From: Chlamydiota bacterium
GTDB lineage: Bacteria; Auribacterota; Tritonobacteria; UBA1439
DNA length: 64,000 nt
Reading direction: 5' to 3'
Assembly: GCA_012729785.1 (NCBI GenBank)
Contig: JAAYCL010000015.1
Span: 49,645 to 113,644, forward strand
A program made the position numbers and the translations under genes. The notes under the pieces were generated by a model. It saw only the letters and a list, made by a program, of their open reading frames with translations, searched no databases and was not told where the DNA came from. Positions 8,535 to 17,822 of this stretch are shown one piece after another; position 1 is the first letter of the stretch, and each line of letters starts with the position of its first letter.

Positions 8535-9196
8535 ACGCCACGAAAAGGAAACAGGACGGCTTGTGGAACGAGTTTGCGAAGGGGCTCTTCGCCCAGAACC
8601 CGATCTTCGTGATCGTCCTCGGCCTCTGCCCGACGCTCGCCGTATCGGTGAGCATCGAGAACGCGATCGGGATGGGGGCGGCCGCCAGCTTCGTGCTCCT
8701 GGCGTCGAACATCGTCATCGCGGCCCTGATGGCGCTTTTCGGCAAGATCCTCTCGCCGGGGATGCTCGCCCAGGTGAAGAAGATCAGGATACCGATCTAC
8801 ATCGTGATCATCGCCTCGTTCGTCACCATCGTGGATTTGCTGATGAACGGCTTCGCCCCGGCGCTCTACGCGAAGCTCGGCCTCTACGTCCCGCTGATCG
8901 TGGTCAACTGCATCATCCTGGGCCGGGCGGAGGCGTTCGCGGCGTCGAACGGCGTCGTCGCCTCGGCGCTCGACGCCCTCGGAATGGGGCTCGGCTTCAC
9001 GCTGGCGATGCTCCTCCTCTCCACCGTGCGCGAGGTGATCGGGGCCGGGAAATTCTACGGGTACCCGGTCTTCGGCCCCGGCTACTCTCCGATGCTCATC
9101 CTCACGCTCGCCCCCGGGGCGCTCCTCACCTTCGGGCTGTTCATGGGGCTCTTCAGGCATCTGAAGAACATGCGAGGCGGCAATGGATCTCTTTGA
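8531..9196 (+). CDS. rnfE: Rnf complex subunit RnfE
   Basis: Integral membrane subunit of Rnf, 221 residues with about six helices. It has the family start FAKGLFAQNPIFVIVLGLCP and the later GLGFTLAMLLLSTVREVIG and PVFGPGYSPM segments. The start ATG at 8531 overlaps the rnfG stop (ATGA) and is supported by homology beginning a few residues later. Its 3' end overlaps rnfA by 14 bp, so translation of the two is probably coupled. Confidence 0.95.
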   Translation: MNATKRKQDGLWNEFAKGLFAQNPIFVIVLGLCPTLAVSVSIENAIGMGAAASFVLLASNIVIAALMALFGKILSPGMLAQVKKIRIPIYIVIIASFVTIVDLLMNGFAPALYAKLGLYVPLIVVNCIILGRAEAFAASNGVVASALDALGMGLGFTLAMLLLSTVREVIGAGKFYGYPVFGPGYSPMLILTLAPGALLTFGLFMGLFRHLKNMRGGNGSL

Positions 9197-9776
9197 ACTC
9201 TTCTCCATATTCATCGGCGTCGCCCTGGTGCACAACTTCATCTTCTGCCAGTTCCTCGGCCTCTGTCCGTACATCGGCGTGACCGAGCGGACCTCCTCCG
9301 CGATGGGGATGGGGATGGCGGTCATCTTCGTGATGGTGATCTCCTCCGCGATCACCTGGGCGGTCTACCAGTGGCTGCTCGTGCCGCTCAAGATCACCTA
9401 CCTGTACATCATCGCCTTCATCCTGGTGATCGCCGCGTTCGTCCAGCTCGTGGAGATGTTCCTCCAGAAATCGGTCCCCGCCTTGTACCGGGCGCTCGGC
9501 ATCTACCTGCCGCTCATCACCACCAACTGCGCGGTGCTCGGCGTGGTGGTGCTCAACATGCGGCTCTTCGACTCGCCGAACAGCCTCGTGAAATGCGTCA
9601 TCCAGGGGTTCGGGGGAGGGGCGGGTTTCATGCTCGCGATGCTCATCATGGCCGGGATACGGGAGCGGCTCGAGCTCGCGGACGTCCCCGCGGCGCTCAG
9701 GGGGATGCCGATCGCCCTCATCACCGCGGGGCTCACCGCGATCGCGTTCCTCGGTTTTGCGGGGTTGTCGATATAG
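9183..9776 (+). CDS. rnfA: Rnf complex subunit RnfA
   Basis: Integral membrane subunit of Rnf, 197 residues, six predicted helices and homologous to RnfE. Characteristic stretches are HNFIFCQFLGLCPYIGV and YLPLITTNCAVLGV. The cysteines in FCQFLGLCP and TNC are those proposed to bind an intramembrane iron-sulfur centre shared with RnfE. The start overlaps the end of rnfE. rnfB follows after a 63-bp spacer. Confidence 0.95.
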   Translation: MDLFELFSIFIGVALVHNFIFCQFLGLCPYIGVTERTSSAMGMGMAVIFVMVISSAITWAVYQWLLVPLKITYLYIIAFILVIAAFVQLVEMFLQKSVPALYRALGIYLPLITTNCAVLGVVVLNMRLFDSPNSLVKCVIQGFGGGAGFMLAMLIMAGIRERLELADVPAALRGMPIALITAGLTAIAFLGFAGLSI

Positions 9777-9839
9777 CGGGAGAGGGGATGCCGTTTCGCC
9801 GTGCCGGTCGCGGTCGTTGAACGTCGAGGGGCGCTCGAT

Positions 9840-10640
9840 ATGTCTTCGGTGGTGCTCTACTCCACGGTCGTCCTCGGGGCGATGGGCCTCGCCCTCGGCT
9901 TCCTGCTCGCGGTCTTCAGCCGCATCTTCGCGGTGCGGCTCGACCCGAGGATCGAGGCGGTCTCCGACGCGTTGGCCGGGCTCAACTGCGGCGTCTGCGG
10001 CTACCCCGGCTGCGCCTCGTTCGCCGAGGCGATCGTGGCGGGGAAGGCGGCCGCGAACGGGTGCGCCCCGGGCGGGCGCCAGACGGTGCACAAGATCGCC
10101 GCGATCCTCGGCGGGGAGGCCGTCTTCGCCGAACCGATGGTCGCCGCGGTCCGGTGCAGGGGGGGGAGGAGCGCGGCGAAGGAACGGGCGGTCTACCGGG
10201 GCATCCGCGACTGCGTGTCGGCCGAACTGATCGGGGCGGGTCCCAAGGCGTGCGTCTACGGCTGCCTCGGGATGGGCTCCTGCGTCGACGCCTGCCCGTT
10301 CGGGGCGCTCCGGATGGGCGCCGAGAACCTTCCTGAACTGGTCGAGGAGAAGTGCACGGCGTGCGGGAAATGCGTCGCGGCCTGCCCGCGGCGGATCATC
10401 GCCCTGGTCCCCCGCCGGCAGAAGGTTTATCTGGGGTGCGTGTCGCGGGACAGGGGGAAACGGGTGAAGGAGGTCTGCGCCGCGGGGTGCACGGCGTGCG
10501 GTCTCTGCGCGAGCCCGAAGGTGACGCCGTCGGGGAAGGTGGTCTTGCGCGGCAACCTCCCCGATTTCCCGCCGGACTGGGAGGATTTCAAGGCCGCCGC
10601 GGAGAAGTGCCCGTCGCACTGCTTCGTCCTCCGCCCCTGA
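9840..10640 (+). CDS. rnfB: Rnf complex subunit RnfB, ferredoxin-type
   Basis: Electron-entry subunit that takes electrons from reduced ferredoxin. At 266 residues it has an N-terminal membrane helix (4-26), the four-Cys domain (LNCGVCGYPGC, followed by CAPGG), and ferredoxin motifs CVYGCLGMGSCVDACPF and CTACGKCVAACP. A further cysteine cluster, CAAGCTACGLC with a final EKCPSHC, resembles the extended clostridial RnfB. I chose ATG 9840 because it leads straight into the helix and has GAGGGG upstream. GTG 9801 would add 13 residues. It is the last gene of the rnfCDGEAB set. Confidence 0.94.
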   Translation: MSSVVLYSTVVLGAMGLALGFLLAVFSRIFAVRLDPRIEAVSDALAGLNCGVCGYPGCASFAEAIVAGKAAANGCAPGGRQTVHKIAAILGGEAVFAEPMVAAVRCRGGRSAAKERAVYRGIRDCVSAELIGAGPKACVYGCLGMGSCVDACPFGALRMGAENLPELVEEKCTACGKCVAACPRRIIALVPRRQKVYLGCVSRDRGKRVKEVCAAGCTACGLCASPKVTPSGKVVLRGNLPDFPPDWEDFKAAAEKCPSHCFVLRP

Positions 10641-10674
10641 CCTCCCGCGCGACGGTTCGACCGAGGGCGCGATC

Positions 10675-11550
10675 ATGCTTTTGGACGGCACAAGGATAGG
10701 CGCGGAGATCCGGCGCGAGGTCGCCGGCGGCGTGGCGGCGCTCCGCCGGGAGCGGGGCGTCGTTCCCGGCATCGCCTTCGTCTCCGTCGGCGACGACCCC
10801 GCCTCCCGTTCCTACGTGGCGATGAAGGAGAAGGGCTGCGCCGAGGTCGGGATACGCTCCCGGCAATGCACCTTCCCCGCCGCCGTCGGGAAGGGCCCGC
10901 TCCTCGAGACGATCCGCCTCCTCAACCTCGATCCGGCGATCCACGGCATCCTCGTCCAGCTCCCCCTGCCGCCCGGCATCGACGCCCTCGAAATCCTCTC
11001 GGCGGTCTCGCCGGAGAAGGACGTGGACGGGTTCCACCCGCTCAACGCCGGGAGGACGCTGCTCGGCGCCGGGGGATTCCGCGCGTGCACGCCGGCGGGC
11101 ATCGTCGAGCTCCTCCTGCGCTCGGGCGGTTCGTGGGAGGGGAAGGACGTGGTGGTGGTCGGGCGCAGCGCGATCGTGGGGAAGCCGCTCGCCGCGATGC
11201 TGATGCAGCGGGACAGGCGGGCGAACGCGACCGTGACGGTCTGCCACACCGGGACGCGCGATCTCGCCGCGCACACCCGGCGCGCCGACATCGTGGTCGC
11301 GGCGCTCGGGCAGCCGCGCTTCCTCAAGGCGGCGATGGTCCGCGAGGGCGTCACGGTCATCGACGTCGGCATCAACAGGATCGAGGACCCCGCCTCCCCG
11401 CGCGGCTACCGGATCGCGGGCGACGTGGATTTCGACGAGGTCGCCCCGAAGGCGGAGGCGATCTCCCCCGTCCCGGGAGGCGTCGGGCCGATGACCATCG
11501 CGATGCTCCTGTCCAACACGCTCCTGGCCGCGCGCCGGCTGGCCCGCTGA
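10675..11550 (+). CDS. folD: Bifunctional methylenetetrahydrofolate dehydrogenase / methenyltetrahydrofolate cyclohydrolase
   Basis: Interconverts methylene-, methenyl- and 10-formyl-tetrahydrofolate in the cytoplasm. The 291-residue protein shows SYVAMKEKGCAEVGI with the catalytic Lys, VQLPLPPGID, SPEKDVDGFHPLN, the nucleotide loop VVVGRSAIVGKPLAAML and the C-terminal PVPGGVGPMTIAML. It starts 34 bp after rnfB, so it may be read from the rnf transcript. An Rnf-folD adjacency suits an anaerobe balancing one-carbon and ferredoxin pools, but no other Wood-Ljungdahl gene is in view. Confidence 0.95.
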   Translation: MLLDGTRIGAEIRREVAGGVAALRRERGVVPGIAFVSVGDDPASRSYVAMKEKGCAEVGIRSRQCTFPAAVGKGPLLETIRLLNLDPAIHGILVQLPLPPGIDALEILSAVSPEKDVDGFHPLNAGRTLLGAGGFRACTPAGIVELLLRSGGSWEGKDVVVVGRSAIVGKPLAAMLMQRDRRANATVTVCHTGTRDLAAHTRRADIVVAALGQPRFLKAAMVREGVTVIDVGINRIEDPASPRGYRIAGDVDFDEVAPKAEAISPVPGGVGPMTIAMLLSNTLLAARRLAR

Positions 11551-11754
11551 GGCGTCCCCGCGGCGTTCGCGCCCCCGTCCGTTCACGGCTCGCCGCTCCG
11601 GGCCTTGACTTTCCCTTGCGCGCGGGGTATCCGTGAAGGTGGAGGGAACGGGGTGCCCGGGGCAGGGTATCCGAGGCCTTCCGCGCGCCTGGACGCCCCG
11701 GGGGTCCTCGGATCGGCCCGCGGGCACCCTTCCCGTCTTCGCCTCCCGCGCCTC

Positions 11755-11784
11755 TTTGTAACCCCGCGGGGAATGTGCTATTTT
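11755..11784 (+). promoter_or_regulatory. Weak candidate promoter for mfd
   Basis: TTTGTA, an 18-bp spacer and TATTTT lie only a few bases before the mfd ATG, which would give a very short leader. A second candidate, TTGACT with a 17-bp spacer and TATCCG, lies at 11605-11633. The 241-bp spacer 11551-11791 holds nothing else I can recognise. Confidence 0.3.
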
Positions 11785-11791
11785 CAACCGT

Positions 11792-14700
11792 ATGCGTTCC
11801 GATCTCCGCGCACCCCCCGCCGACCTGGAGGCGGCGCGCCGCCTCCTCGCGGACTGCTGCCTGCGCGCCCCCTCCGCGGCGCGTCTGCTCGACCGCCTCG
11901 CCTCCGGCGAATCGCCCGGCGTCTCCGGCGTCTTCGGTTCCGCCTCCGCCGTGCTGCTCGCGGCGGCGCGGGAGCGGCTCCGGAAGCCGATCCTCCTCGT
12001 GACGCCGGGGCCGCGCGAGGCCGAGGAGGCCGCCGGGGACCTCGCCACGGTCGCGGGCGGATCGATCCTGCTCTTCCCGGCGTGGGAGACGCTGCCCGGG
12101 GAGGGGATCGAACCGCACCCGGATCTGGTAGGCGACCGGTTCCGCGCCCTCGCCGCCCTCGCCGCTGCGCGGCCCGCCGGCGCCCCCCCGATCGTCGTCG
12201 CCCCCGCGCGGGCGATCGCCCAGCGCGTCCCGCTCCCCGCGGCGTTCGCCGCGGAGATCCTCTGCATCCGCCGCGGGGGGAGCGTTTCGATCGAGGAGCT
12301 CGTCAGGCGGCTCGAGGGGGGCGGCTACCGCAGGGTGGAGATGGTCGAGTGGAAGGGGGAGTACTGTGTCCGGGGCGGCATCGTCGACGTCTTCCCCCCC
12401 GACGCGGAGGAGCCGGTGCGGCTGGAGCTCTGGGGCGACGAGGCGGCGACGATCAGGTCGTTCCACGCGGGGACGCAGCGCGCCTCCGGGGAACTGGACG
12501 CCGTCGCGCTCACCCCGGCGTCCGAGAAGGCCCTCCTCGAACGCCGGGCGGCGGCGCGGGGGACCATCCTCGACTACCTCCCGGCGAGCGCCCTCGTGGC
12601 GCTGCAGGAGCCCGCGGCGGTGGACAAGGCGTTCGACGGCCTCCAGGGGACCGCCGGGGCGTTCCTCTCCCCGGAAGAGACGAGAGCGGCCCTGGATGCG
12701 CGGCAGGCGCTGCGCCTCGCCCTGCTGCCGGCCGACGGCCTCGAGATGACGCTCTCTCCGGATTTCCGATCGCTCGAGCCGTACCGCGCCCTCGCCCTGG
12801 GGCCGGAGACGGGCGGGGGGTGGGGGGGGCGCATCTTCACGCAGCTGGCGGAGTGGGCCGCCGCGGGGGCGCGGATCTGCCTCTTCTGCAACGCCGCGGG
12901 GGAGCGGCAGCGTTTGGAGGAGCTGCTCCGCGAGCGCGGCATCGTCTTGCCGCCCGAGAGCGTTGTCGCGCTGGGTTCGTTGCGCGCGGGGTTCTTCTCG
13001 CCCGCGGGACGCCTCGCCGTCGTCACCGACGGGGAGCTGTTCGCGCGCTACCGCGTGCGGCGCTTCCGGAGAAGATTCAAGGGCACCGCCCAGATCACGG
13101 GGTTCGCGGCATTCAGGGCCGGCGACCGCGTGGTGCACGCGGGGCACGGGATCGGGATCTACCGCGGCGTGGCGAGGCTCCCGAAGGACGGCGTCGAGCG
13201 CGACTTCCTCGTCCTCGAGTACGCGGAGAAGGCCAAGCTCTACGTCCCGATTGACCAGGCGGGGCTCGTGGAGCGGTACGTGGGGGTCGGGAAGGGGGCG
13301 CCGCTCCTCGACCGGCTCGGCGGCTCCCGCTGGAAATCCGCGCGGGTGGCGGCGCAGCGGGCGATATTCGACTACGCGGCGGAGATCCTCCAGCTCCAGG
13401 CCGCGCGGCGGGCGCAGCCCGGCTTCGCCTTCCCGGCGGGCGGGGACTGGGAGCGGGAGTTCGAGGAGGCGTTCATCTACGAGGAGACGCCGGACCAGGC
13501 GGCGGCGATCGCGGAGATGAAACGCGACATGGAGAGCCCGCACCCGATGGACCGCCTCATCTGCGGGGACGTCGGCTACGGGAAGACCGAGGTGGCGATG
13601 CGGGCCGCATTCAAGGCGGTGACGGCGGGGAAGCAGGCTGCCGTGCTCGTCCCCACGACGGTCCTGGCGCAGCAGCACCTGCGCACCTTCTCGGACCGTT
13701 TCGCCGACTACCCGGTGCGGATCGAGATGCTGAGCCGATTCCGCACCGGCCGGGAACAGGCGGCGGTGCTCGAGGGGCTTGCAGACGGGACGGTCGACAT
13801 CGTCATCGGGACGCACCGCCTCGTCCAGGGCGACGTGGCGTTCAAGGATCTCGGGCTCGTCATCATCGACGAGGAGCAGCGGTTCGGCGTCCGGCACAAG
13901 GAGCGGCTGAAGAAGCTCCGCCTCACGGTGGACGTGCTCACCCTCACGGCGACGCCGATCCCGCGCACCCTCTACCTGTCGCTGTCGGGGATACGGGACA
14001 TGTCCACGATCGAAACCCCGCCGGAGGACCGGCTGTCGGTCGAGACGACGGTGCGGGGGTACGACAGGCGCCTCATCGCGGAGGCGATCCGGCGCGAGCT
14101 CGCCCGGGAGGGGCAGGTCTATCTCGTCCACAACCGCATCGAGACGATCGACCGGGCGAGGGAGGCGGTGGAGCGGCTCGTTTCCGAGGCGACGGTGGCC
14201 GTCGCGCACGGGCGGATGGGGGACGAGGAGCTCGAGGAGGTGATGCGCCGCTTCGTCGAGGGGGATGTCGACGTCCTCGTCTGCACGACCATCATCCAAT
14301 CCGGCCTCGATATCCCCAACGCCAACACCATCCTCATCGACCGCGCGGACCGGTTCGGCCTCGCCGAGCTCTACCAACTGCGCGGGCGCGTCGGGCGCTA
14401 CCGGCACCGGGCCTACGCCTATCTCCTCTACCCGCCGGGGGAGCGGCTCCTCGACGACGCGCAGCAGCGCCTGCAGGCGATCCTCGACCATCCGGGCCTC
14501 GGCGCCGGCTTCAGGATCGCCCTGCGCGACCTCGAGATCCGGGGCGCGGGGAACATCCTCGGGCACGAGCAGAGCGGCCACATCGCCGCCATCGGCTTCG
14601 ATCTCTACTGCAAACTGTTGAAGCGGAGCGTCGACCGGATGCGGGGGAAGGAGATCACCGGCATCGAGGAGATCGGGGTGAACCTCCCGTACCGGGCGGA

Positions 14701-15037
14701 GATCGCCGCGGCGTACGTTCCGTCGGAGTCCCAGCGGATAGATCTGTACCGGAGGATGGGGGGGATCAGCGCGGAATCGGACGTGGAGGCGCTCGAGGGG
14801 GAGATGCGCGACCGGTTCGGGCCGCCTCCGCCCGAGACGAAGCTCCTCATCGAGATCTGCCGGCTGCGGCTCGCCGCGCGGGAGCGGGGGATCAGGTCGG
14901 TGTCGCTGAAGGAGGACCGGATCGTCGCCGTGCGCCACGGCGAGGAGCTCCGGCCCGGCGGCCGCTATCCGCGCCTCGTCGCCCGGGATCCTCTCGCCGC
15001 CGTGCGGGAGATCCGAAACACGCTGGCGCGCCTCTGA
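11792..15037 (+). CDS. mfd: Transcription-repair coupling factor
   Basis: ATP-driven translocase that removes stalled RNA polymerase from DNA lesions and recruits UvrA. The 1081 residues match the family. In order: UvrB-like N-terminal module ([31 protein letters not shown]), the polymerase-interaction domain ([17 protein letters not shown], about 440), the helicase core with Walker [17 protein letters not shown] (about 590), [14 protein letters not shown] and [14 protein letters not shown], the second RecA lobe with [15 protein letters not shown] and QLRGRVGR, and the C-terminal Mfd domain. No motif is missing. The ATG at 11792 is supported by homology starting close behind it. Confidence 0.96.
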   Translation: MRSDLRAPPADLEAARRLLADCCLRAPSAARLLDRLASGESPGVSGVFGSASAVLLAAARERLRKPILLVTPGPREAEEAAGDLATVAGGSILLFPAWETLPGEGIEPHPDLVGDRFRALAALAAARPAGAPPIVVAPARAIAQRVPLPAAFAAEILCIRRGGSVSIEELVRRLEGGGYRRVEMVEWKGEYCVRGGIVDVFPPDAEEPVRLELWGDEAATIRSFHAGTQRASGELDAVALTPASEKALLERRAAARGTILDYLPASALVALQEPAAVDKAFDGLQGTAGAFLSPEETRAALDARQALRLALLPADGLEMTLSPDFRSLEPYRALALGPETGGGWGGRIFTQLAEWAAAGARICLFCNAAGERQRLEELLRERGIVLPPESVVALGSLRAGFFSPAGRLAVVTDGELFARYRVRRFRRRFKGTAQITGFAAFRAGDRVVHAGHGIGIYRGVARLPKDGVERDFLVLEYAEKAKLYVPIDQAGLVERYVGVGKGAPLLDRLGGSRWKSARVAAQRAIFDYAAEILQLQAARRAQPGFAFPAGGDWEREFEEAFIYEETPDQAAAIAEMKRDMESPHPMDRLICGDVGYGKTEVAMRAAFKAVTAGKQAAVLVPTTVLAQQHLRTFSDRFADYPVRIEMLSRFRTGREQAAVLEGLADGTVDIVIGTHRLVQGDVAFKDLGLVIIDEEQRFGVRHKERLKKLRLTVDVLTLTATPIPRTLYLSLSGIRDMSTIETPPEDRLSVETTVRGYDRRLIAEAIRRELAREGQVYLVHNRIETIDRAREAVERLVSEATVAVAHGRMGDEELEEVMRRFVEGDVDVLVCTTIIQSGLDIPNANTILIDRADRFGLAELYQLRGRVGRYRHRAYAYLLYPPGERLLDDAQQRLQAILDHPGLGAGFRIALRDLEIRGAGNILGHEQSGHIAAIGFDLYCKLLKRSVDRMRGKEITGIEEIGVNLPYRAEIAAAYVPSESQRIDLYRRMGGISAESDVEALEGEMRDRFGPPPPETKLLIEICRLRLAARERGIRSVSLKEDRIVAVRHGEELRPGGRYPRLVARDPLAAVREIRNTLARL

Positions 15038-15101
15038 TCCGCGCCCCGGTTTTTCCGGGCGGTCGCGCCCGGGCCCGGATCGAATCCCGTGTCGAATCCC
15101 G

Positions 15102-15131
15102 TTGCCGCGGCGGCGGAGGAGACGCTATACT
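15102..15131 (+). promoter_or_regulatory. Candidate sigma-70 promoter for the DUF4282 gene
   Basis: TTGCCG (15102-15107), an 18-bp spacer and TATACT (15126-15131) lie about 80 bp before the start of the next gene. Confidence 0.5.
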
Positions 15132-15212
15132 GGCCTGACTGGACCGGCCGTCCGGCGGTGTCGTCCGCGGGGCGCCGGCGCGCCGGAGACGGCGCCCGGA
15201 AAGGAGGGGGGG

Positions 15213-15509
15213 ATGGAGGAGAAGGGGCTGTGCGGACTGCTGTTCGATCTCTCGTTTTCCGAGTTCGTCACCACGCGCGTCATCAAGGTGCTCTTCGTCG
15301 TGGGCATCGTCTTCTCCGCGCTCGGGGCGCTGGCGATGATCGGCGCGGGATTCGCCGCGGGCGCGGGCAGGGGGATCCTGATGCTCGTGCTCTCCCCGCT
15401 CGTCTTTCTCCTGTACGCGCTCGTCGTCAGGGTCTGGTGCGAACTGATCATCGTGGTCTTCCGCATCGCGGAGAACACGAGCCGGCTCGCGGGTCAGAAC
15501 AAGGGGTGA
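15213..15509 (+). CDS. DUF4282-type small membrane protein
   Basis: A 98-residue membrane protein with two hydrophobic helices (about 22-50 and 56-78). The pattern LFDLSFSEFVTTRVIKVLF, followed by a short turn and then VVRVWCELIIVVFRIAENT, matches DUF4282 proteins. Their function is unknown, though they are often found singly. An AAGGAGGGGGG site just before the ATG fixes the start. It is followed 78 bp later by a tiny membrane ORF, and both could share the promoter at 15102. Confidence 0.75.
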   Translation: MEEKGLCGLLFDLSFSEFVTTRVIKVLFVVGIVFSALGALAMIGAGFAAGAGRGILMLVLSPLVFLLYALVVRVWCELIIVVFRIAENTSRLAGQNKG

Positions 15510-15587
15510 GTTCGCCCGCGTCCGCCGGGCGCCGCGCCGGCGCATCCCCCCGCCGCGCGCGTTTTCCGTCGAACCAAGGAGGGCGTC

Positions 15588-15668
15588 ATGCAGATCGCCG
15601 CCGTGCTGTTTTTCGCCGCGCTCCTCATCGCGCTCGTTATGATCAAGAAGTCGCAGGGGAAGAGGTAG
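15588..15668 (+). CDS. 26-residue single-helix membrane peptide
   Basis: This short frame encodes MQIAAVLFFAALLIALVMI followed by KKSQGKR and a stop. That is one uninterrupted hydrophobic helix with a positively charged C-terminal tail, the typical form of small bacterial membrane peptides. The start has a near-perfect ribosome site, AAGGAGG, at good spacing. It lies between the DUF4282 gene and the SurA-like gene on the same strand. No function is recognised. It could be a chance frame, but the ribosome site and composition argue for a real gene. Confidence 0.6.
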   Translation: MQIAAVLFFAALLIALVMIKKSQGKR

Positions 15669-15691
15669 CGCCCCGCGGCGCCTGATTCCCG

Positions 15692-16744
15692 ATGCCCACG
15701 TTCACCGTTCCATGCCGAAGCGGGCGGTCGCTCCACGCTCCAGACGCGGCCCCGGCGCCCCGCCGCGGGCCGTTCCTGCGCGCCGCGGGCGCGGCGGCCG
15801 CCGCATTCCTGTTGTGCGCCGCCGCCCCCCCTCGCGCGCAGGCCGAGATCAAGGAGCAGATCGTCGCCGTCGTGAACGACGAGATCATCACCTACTCGGA
15901 GCTGGAGAAGATCCTCGCCCCCGTCTTCGAGCAGTACGAGCAGAGCTACTCCGGCGCGGAGCTGTTCACGATGCTCCAGCAGGCGCGCCGCGACGTCCTC
16001 TCCCACCTTGTGGAGGAGCGGCTCATCCTCCAGGAGGCGAAGCGGCTGAAGATCCAGGAGCAGCTCGGGGACGAATTCGCGAAGGAGGTCGAGGGGGCGA
16101 TCGCGGCGGTGAAGGCCAGATTCCCGTCCGCGGAGGAGTTCGAGAAGACTCTCGCGCGGCAGGGGTTCACGATGGAGTCGTACCGCGCGCAGGAGGAGCG
16201 GCGCGCCCTGGTGCGGGCGATGCTGATCAAGGAGGTCTCGTCGCGCTGCAGCGTGTCGCCGGCGGAGATCGTGGCGTACTACGAGGGGCACCCGGAGGAG
16301 TTCACGGAGGGCGAGAGGATCCACGTGAGCCAGATATGGATCAAGGAGACGCCCGAGAAGCCGGCTGAAGCGGAGCGGCTCGCGCGCGAAATCCTCGCGC
16401 GCCTCGAGGCGGGCGAACCGTTCGCGGAGCTCGCGAAGAAGCACTCGGACTGCCCCTACGCGCGGAAGGGGGGCGACTGGGGGTTCATCGGGCGGGGGCA
16501 CTGGAACCGCGAACTCGAGGACGCCGCCTTCGCCCTCGCCCCCGGATCCCGCAGCGGCATCGTGAGATCCCCGCTCGGGTACCATCTCATCGCCGTGCAC
16601 GAGAAACAACCCGCCTCCGTGAAGTCCCTCTCGGACGTCTACCGGGATGTCGAGGAGAAACTCTTCCGGGAGAAGGTGGGGGTGAAGCGCGGCGAATGGA
16701 TCGCCCGCCTCAGGAAGAAGGCGTACCTATCGATGGTGGACTGA
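15692..16744 (+). CDS. Exported SurA-like peptidyl-prolyl isomerase/chaperone
   Basis: Periplasmic chaperone expected to help fold outer-membrane or secreted proteins. The 350-residue protein has an Arg-rich N-terminus and hydrophobic signal segment (about 28-50, ending PPRAQAE), then a SurA N-terminal domain beginning IVAVVNDEIITYSELEK. A single parvulin (PpiC) domain spans about 205-300 (HVSQIWIKETPE, AKKHSDCPYARKGGDWGFI, SPLGYHLIAVHEK). E. coli SurA has two parvulin domains, and the one-domain form is common elsewhere. The start at 15692 lacks a strong ribosome site. pdxA begins one base after its stop. Confidence 0.88.
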   Translation: MPTFTVPCRSGRSLHAPDAAPAPRRGPFLRAAGAAAAAFLLCAAAPPRAQAEIKEQIVAVVNDEIITYSELEKILAPVFEQYEQSYSGAELFTMLQQARRDVLSHLVEERLILQEAKRLKIQEQLGDEFAKEVEGAIAAVKARFPSAEEFEKTLARQGFTMESYRAQEERRALVRAMLIKEVSSRCSVSPAEIVAYYEGHPEEFTEGERIHVSQIWIKETPEKPAEAERLAREILARLEAGEPFAELAKKHSDCPYARKGGDWGFIGRGHWNRELEDAAFALAPGSRSGIVRSPLGYHLIAVHEKQPASVKSLSDVYRDVEEKLFREKVGVKRGEWIARLRKKAYLSMVD

Positions 16745-16745
16745 G

Positions 16746-17822
16746 ATGACGGAGAAACGAAACGCGCCGGCGGCGACGCCGGCGCTCGCCGTGACGATGG
16801 GGGACCCCGGCGGCATCGGGCCGGAGGTGGTCTTGAAGGCGCTCCTGCGGAAGCCGGTGCGCCGCGCCTGCCGCCCCGTCGTCGTCGGCGACCTCGCCGT
16901 GCTGCGCCGGTGCGCCCGCCTCCTCGGGCTTCCCGCCCGGCTTGTCTCCGTACGGGGGATCCGGGAGATCCCGCGCGGGGCGGGCGCGATCCCCGTCATC
17001 GAACCGTGCGCCTCGATCCGCCGCCACCGCTGGAGCGCGGTGCGCCGTGACCACGGCGCCGCCTCGATGGAGTACGTGCGGCACGCGGTCGCCCTGGCGC
17101 TCGCGGGCGAGGCCGACGGCGTCGTCACCGCTCCGATCTGCAAGGAGGCGATCCACCGGGCGGGGTACCGCTTCCAGGGGCACACCGATTTTCTGGCGCA
17201 CCTCACCGGGGCGCGGCGGCACGCCATGATGCTCACCGGCGGCGGGCTCAGCGTCGTCCTCGTGACGATCCACGTCGCCCTCTCCGCCGTGAGCCGCCTC
17301 GTCACGCGCCCGGCGGTCCTCGAAGCCGTCCGCCTCGCGCACGAAGCCGCCTTGCGGATGGGGAGGCGAAGGCCCCGCGTGGCCGTCTGCGGCCTGAACC
17401 CGCACGCGGGCGAGGCGGGGGCGTTCGGGGACGAGGAGCGCCGCGCGATCGCCCCGGCGATACGGGCGGCGCGCCGCGAGGGGATCGACGCCCGCGGGCC
17501 GTTCCCCCCGGACACGCTCTTCGTCGCCCGGTCGCGGGAAGGGTACGACATCGTCGTCGCGATGTACCATGACCAGGGGCTGATACCGCTCAAGATGCTC
17601 GCCTTCGAGCGCGGCGTGAACGTGACGCTCGGCCTCCCGATCGTGCGGACCTCCCCCGACCACGGGACGGCGTTCGATATCGCCGGCCGGGGCGTCGCCG
17701 ATCCCGGGAGCATGGTCGAGGCGCTGCTGCTCGCCGCGCGGCTCTGCGGGCGGGGAAGGCGCCGCCGCCTAACCGGAACGGACCGGGCATGCCGGGCGGG
17801 CGCGAAGATCGCGGCGCGATGA
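16746..17822 (+). CDS. pdxA: 4-hydroxythreonine-4-phosphate dehydrogenase
   Basis: NAD-dependent step of the DXP-dependent pyridoxal phosphate pathway. The 358-residue protein begins with LAVTMGDPGGIGPEV and has the metal-binding histidines in FQGHTDFLAHLTG and VTIHVALSAV, and the third in MYHDQGLIPLKML. It sits between the SurA-like gene and rsmA with a one-base gap and an ATGA overlap respectively, the surA-pdxA-rsmA order also found in proteobacteria. The last 30 residues after LLLAARLCG are basic and not conserved. Confidence 0.95.
   Translation: MTEKRNAPAATPALAVTMGDPGGIGPEVVLKALLRKPVRRACRPVVVGDLAVLRRCARLLGLPARLVSVRGIREIPRGAGAIPVIEPCASIRRHRWSAVRRDHGAASMEYVRHAVALALAGEADGVVTAPICKEAIHRAGYRFQGHTDFLAHLTGARRHAMMLTGGGLSVVLVTIHVALSAVSRLVTRPAVLEAVRLAHEAALRMGRRRPRVAVCGLNPHAGEAGAFGDEERRAIAPAIRAARREGIDARGPFPPDTLFVARSREGYDIVVAMYHDQGLIPLKMLAFERGVNVTLGLPIVRTSPDHGTAFDIAGRGVADPGSMVEALLLAARLCGRGRRRRLTGTDRACRAGAKIAAR

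Noticed and set aside
5550..10640. Na+-translocating NADH:quinone reductase (Nqr) instead of Rnf
   Set aside because: Presence of RnfB with its ferredoxin clusters, RnfC with two 4Fe-4S motifs, and no NqrF-type gene identify Rnf.
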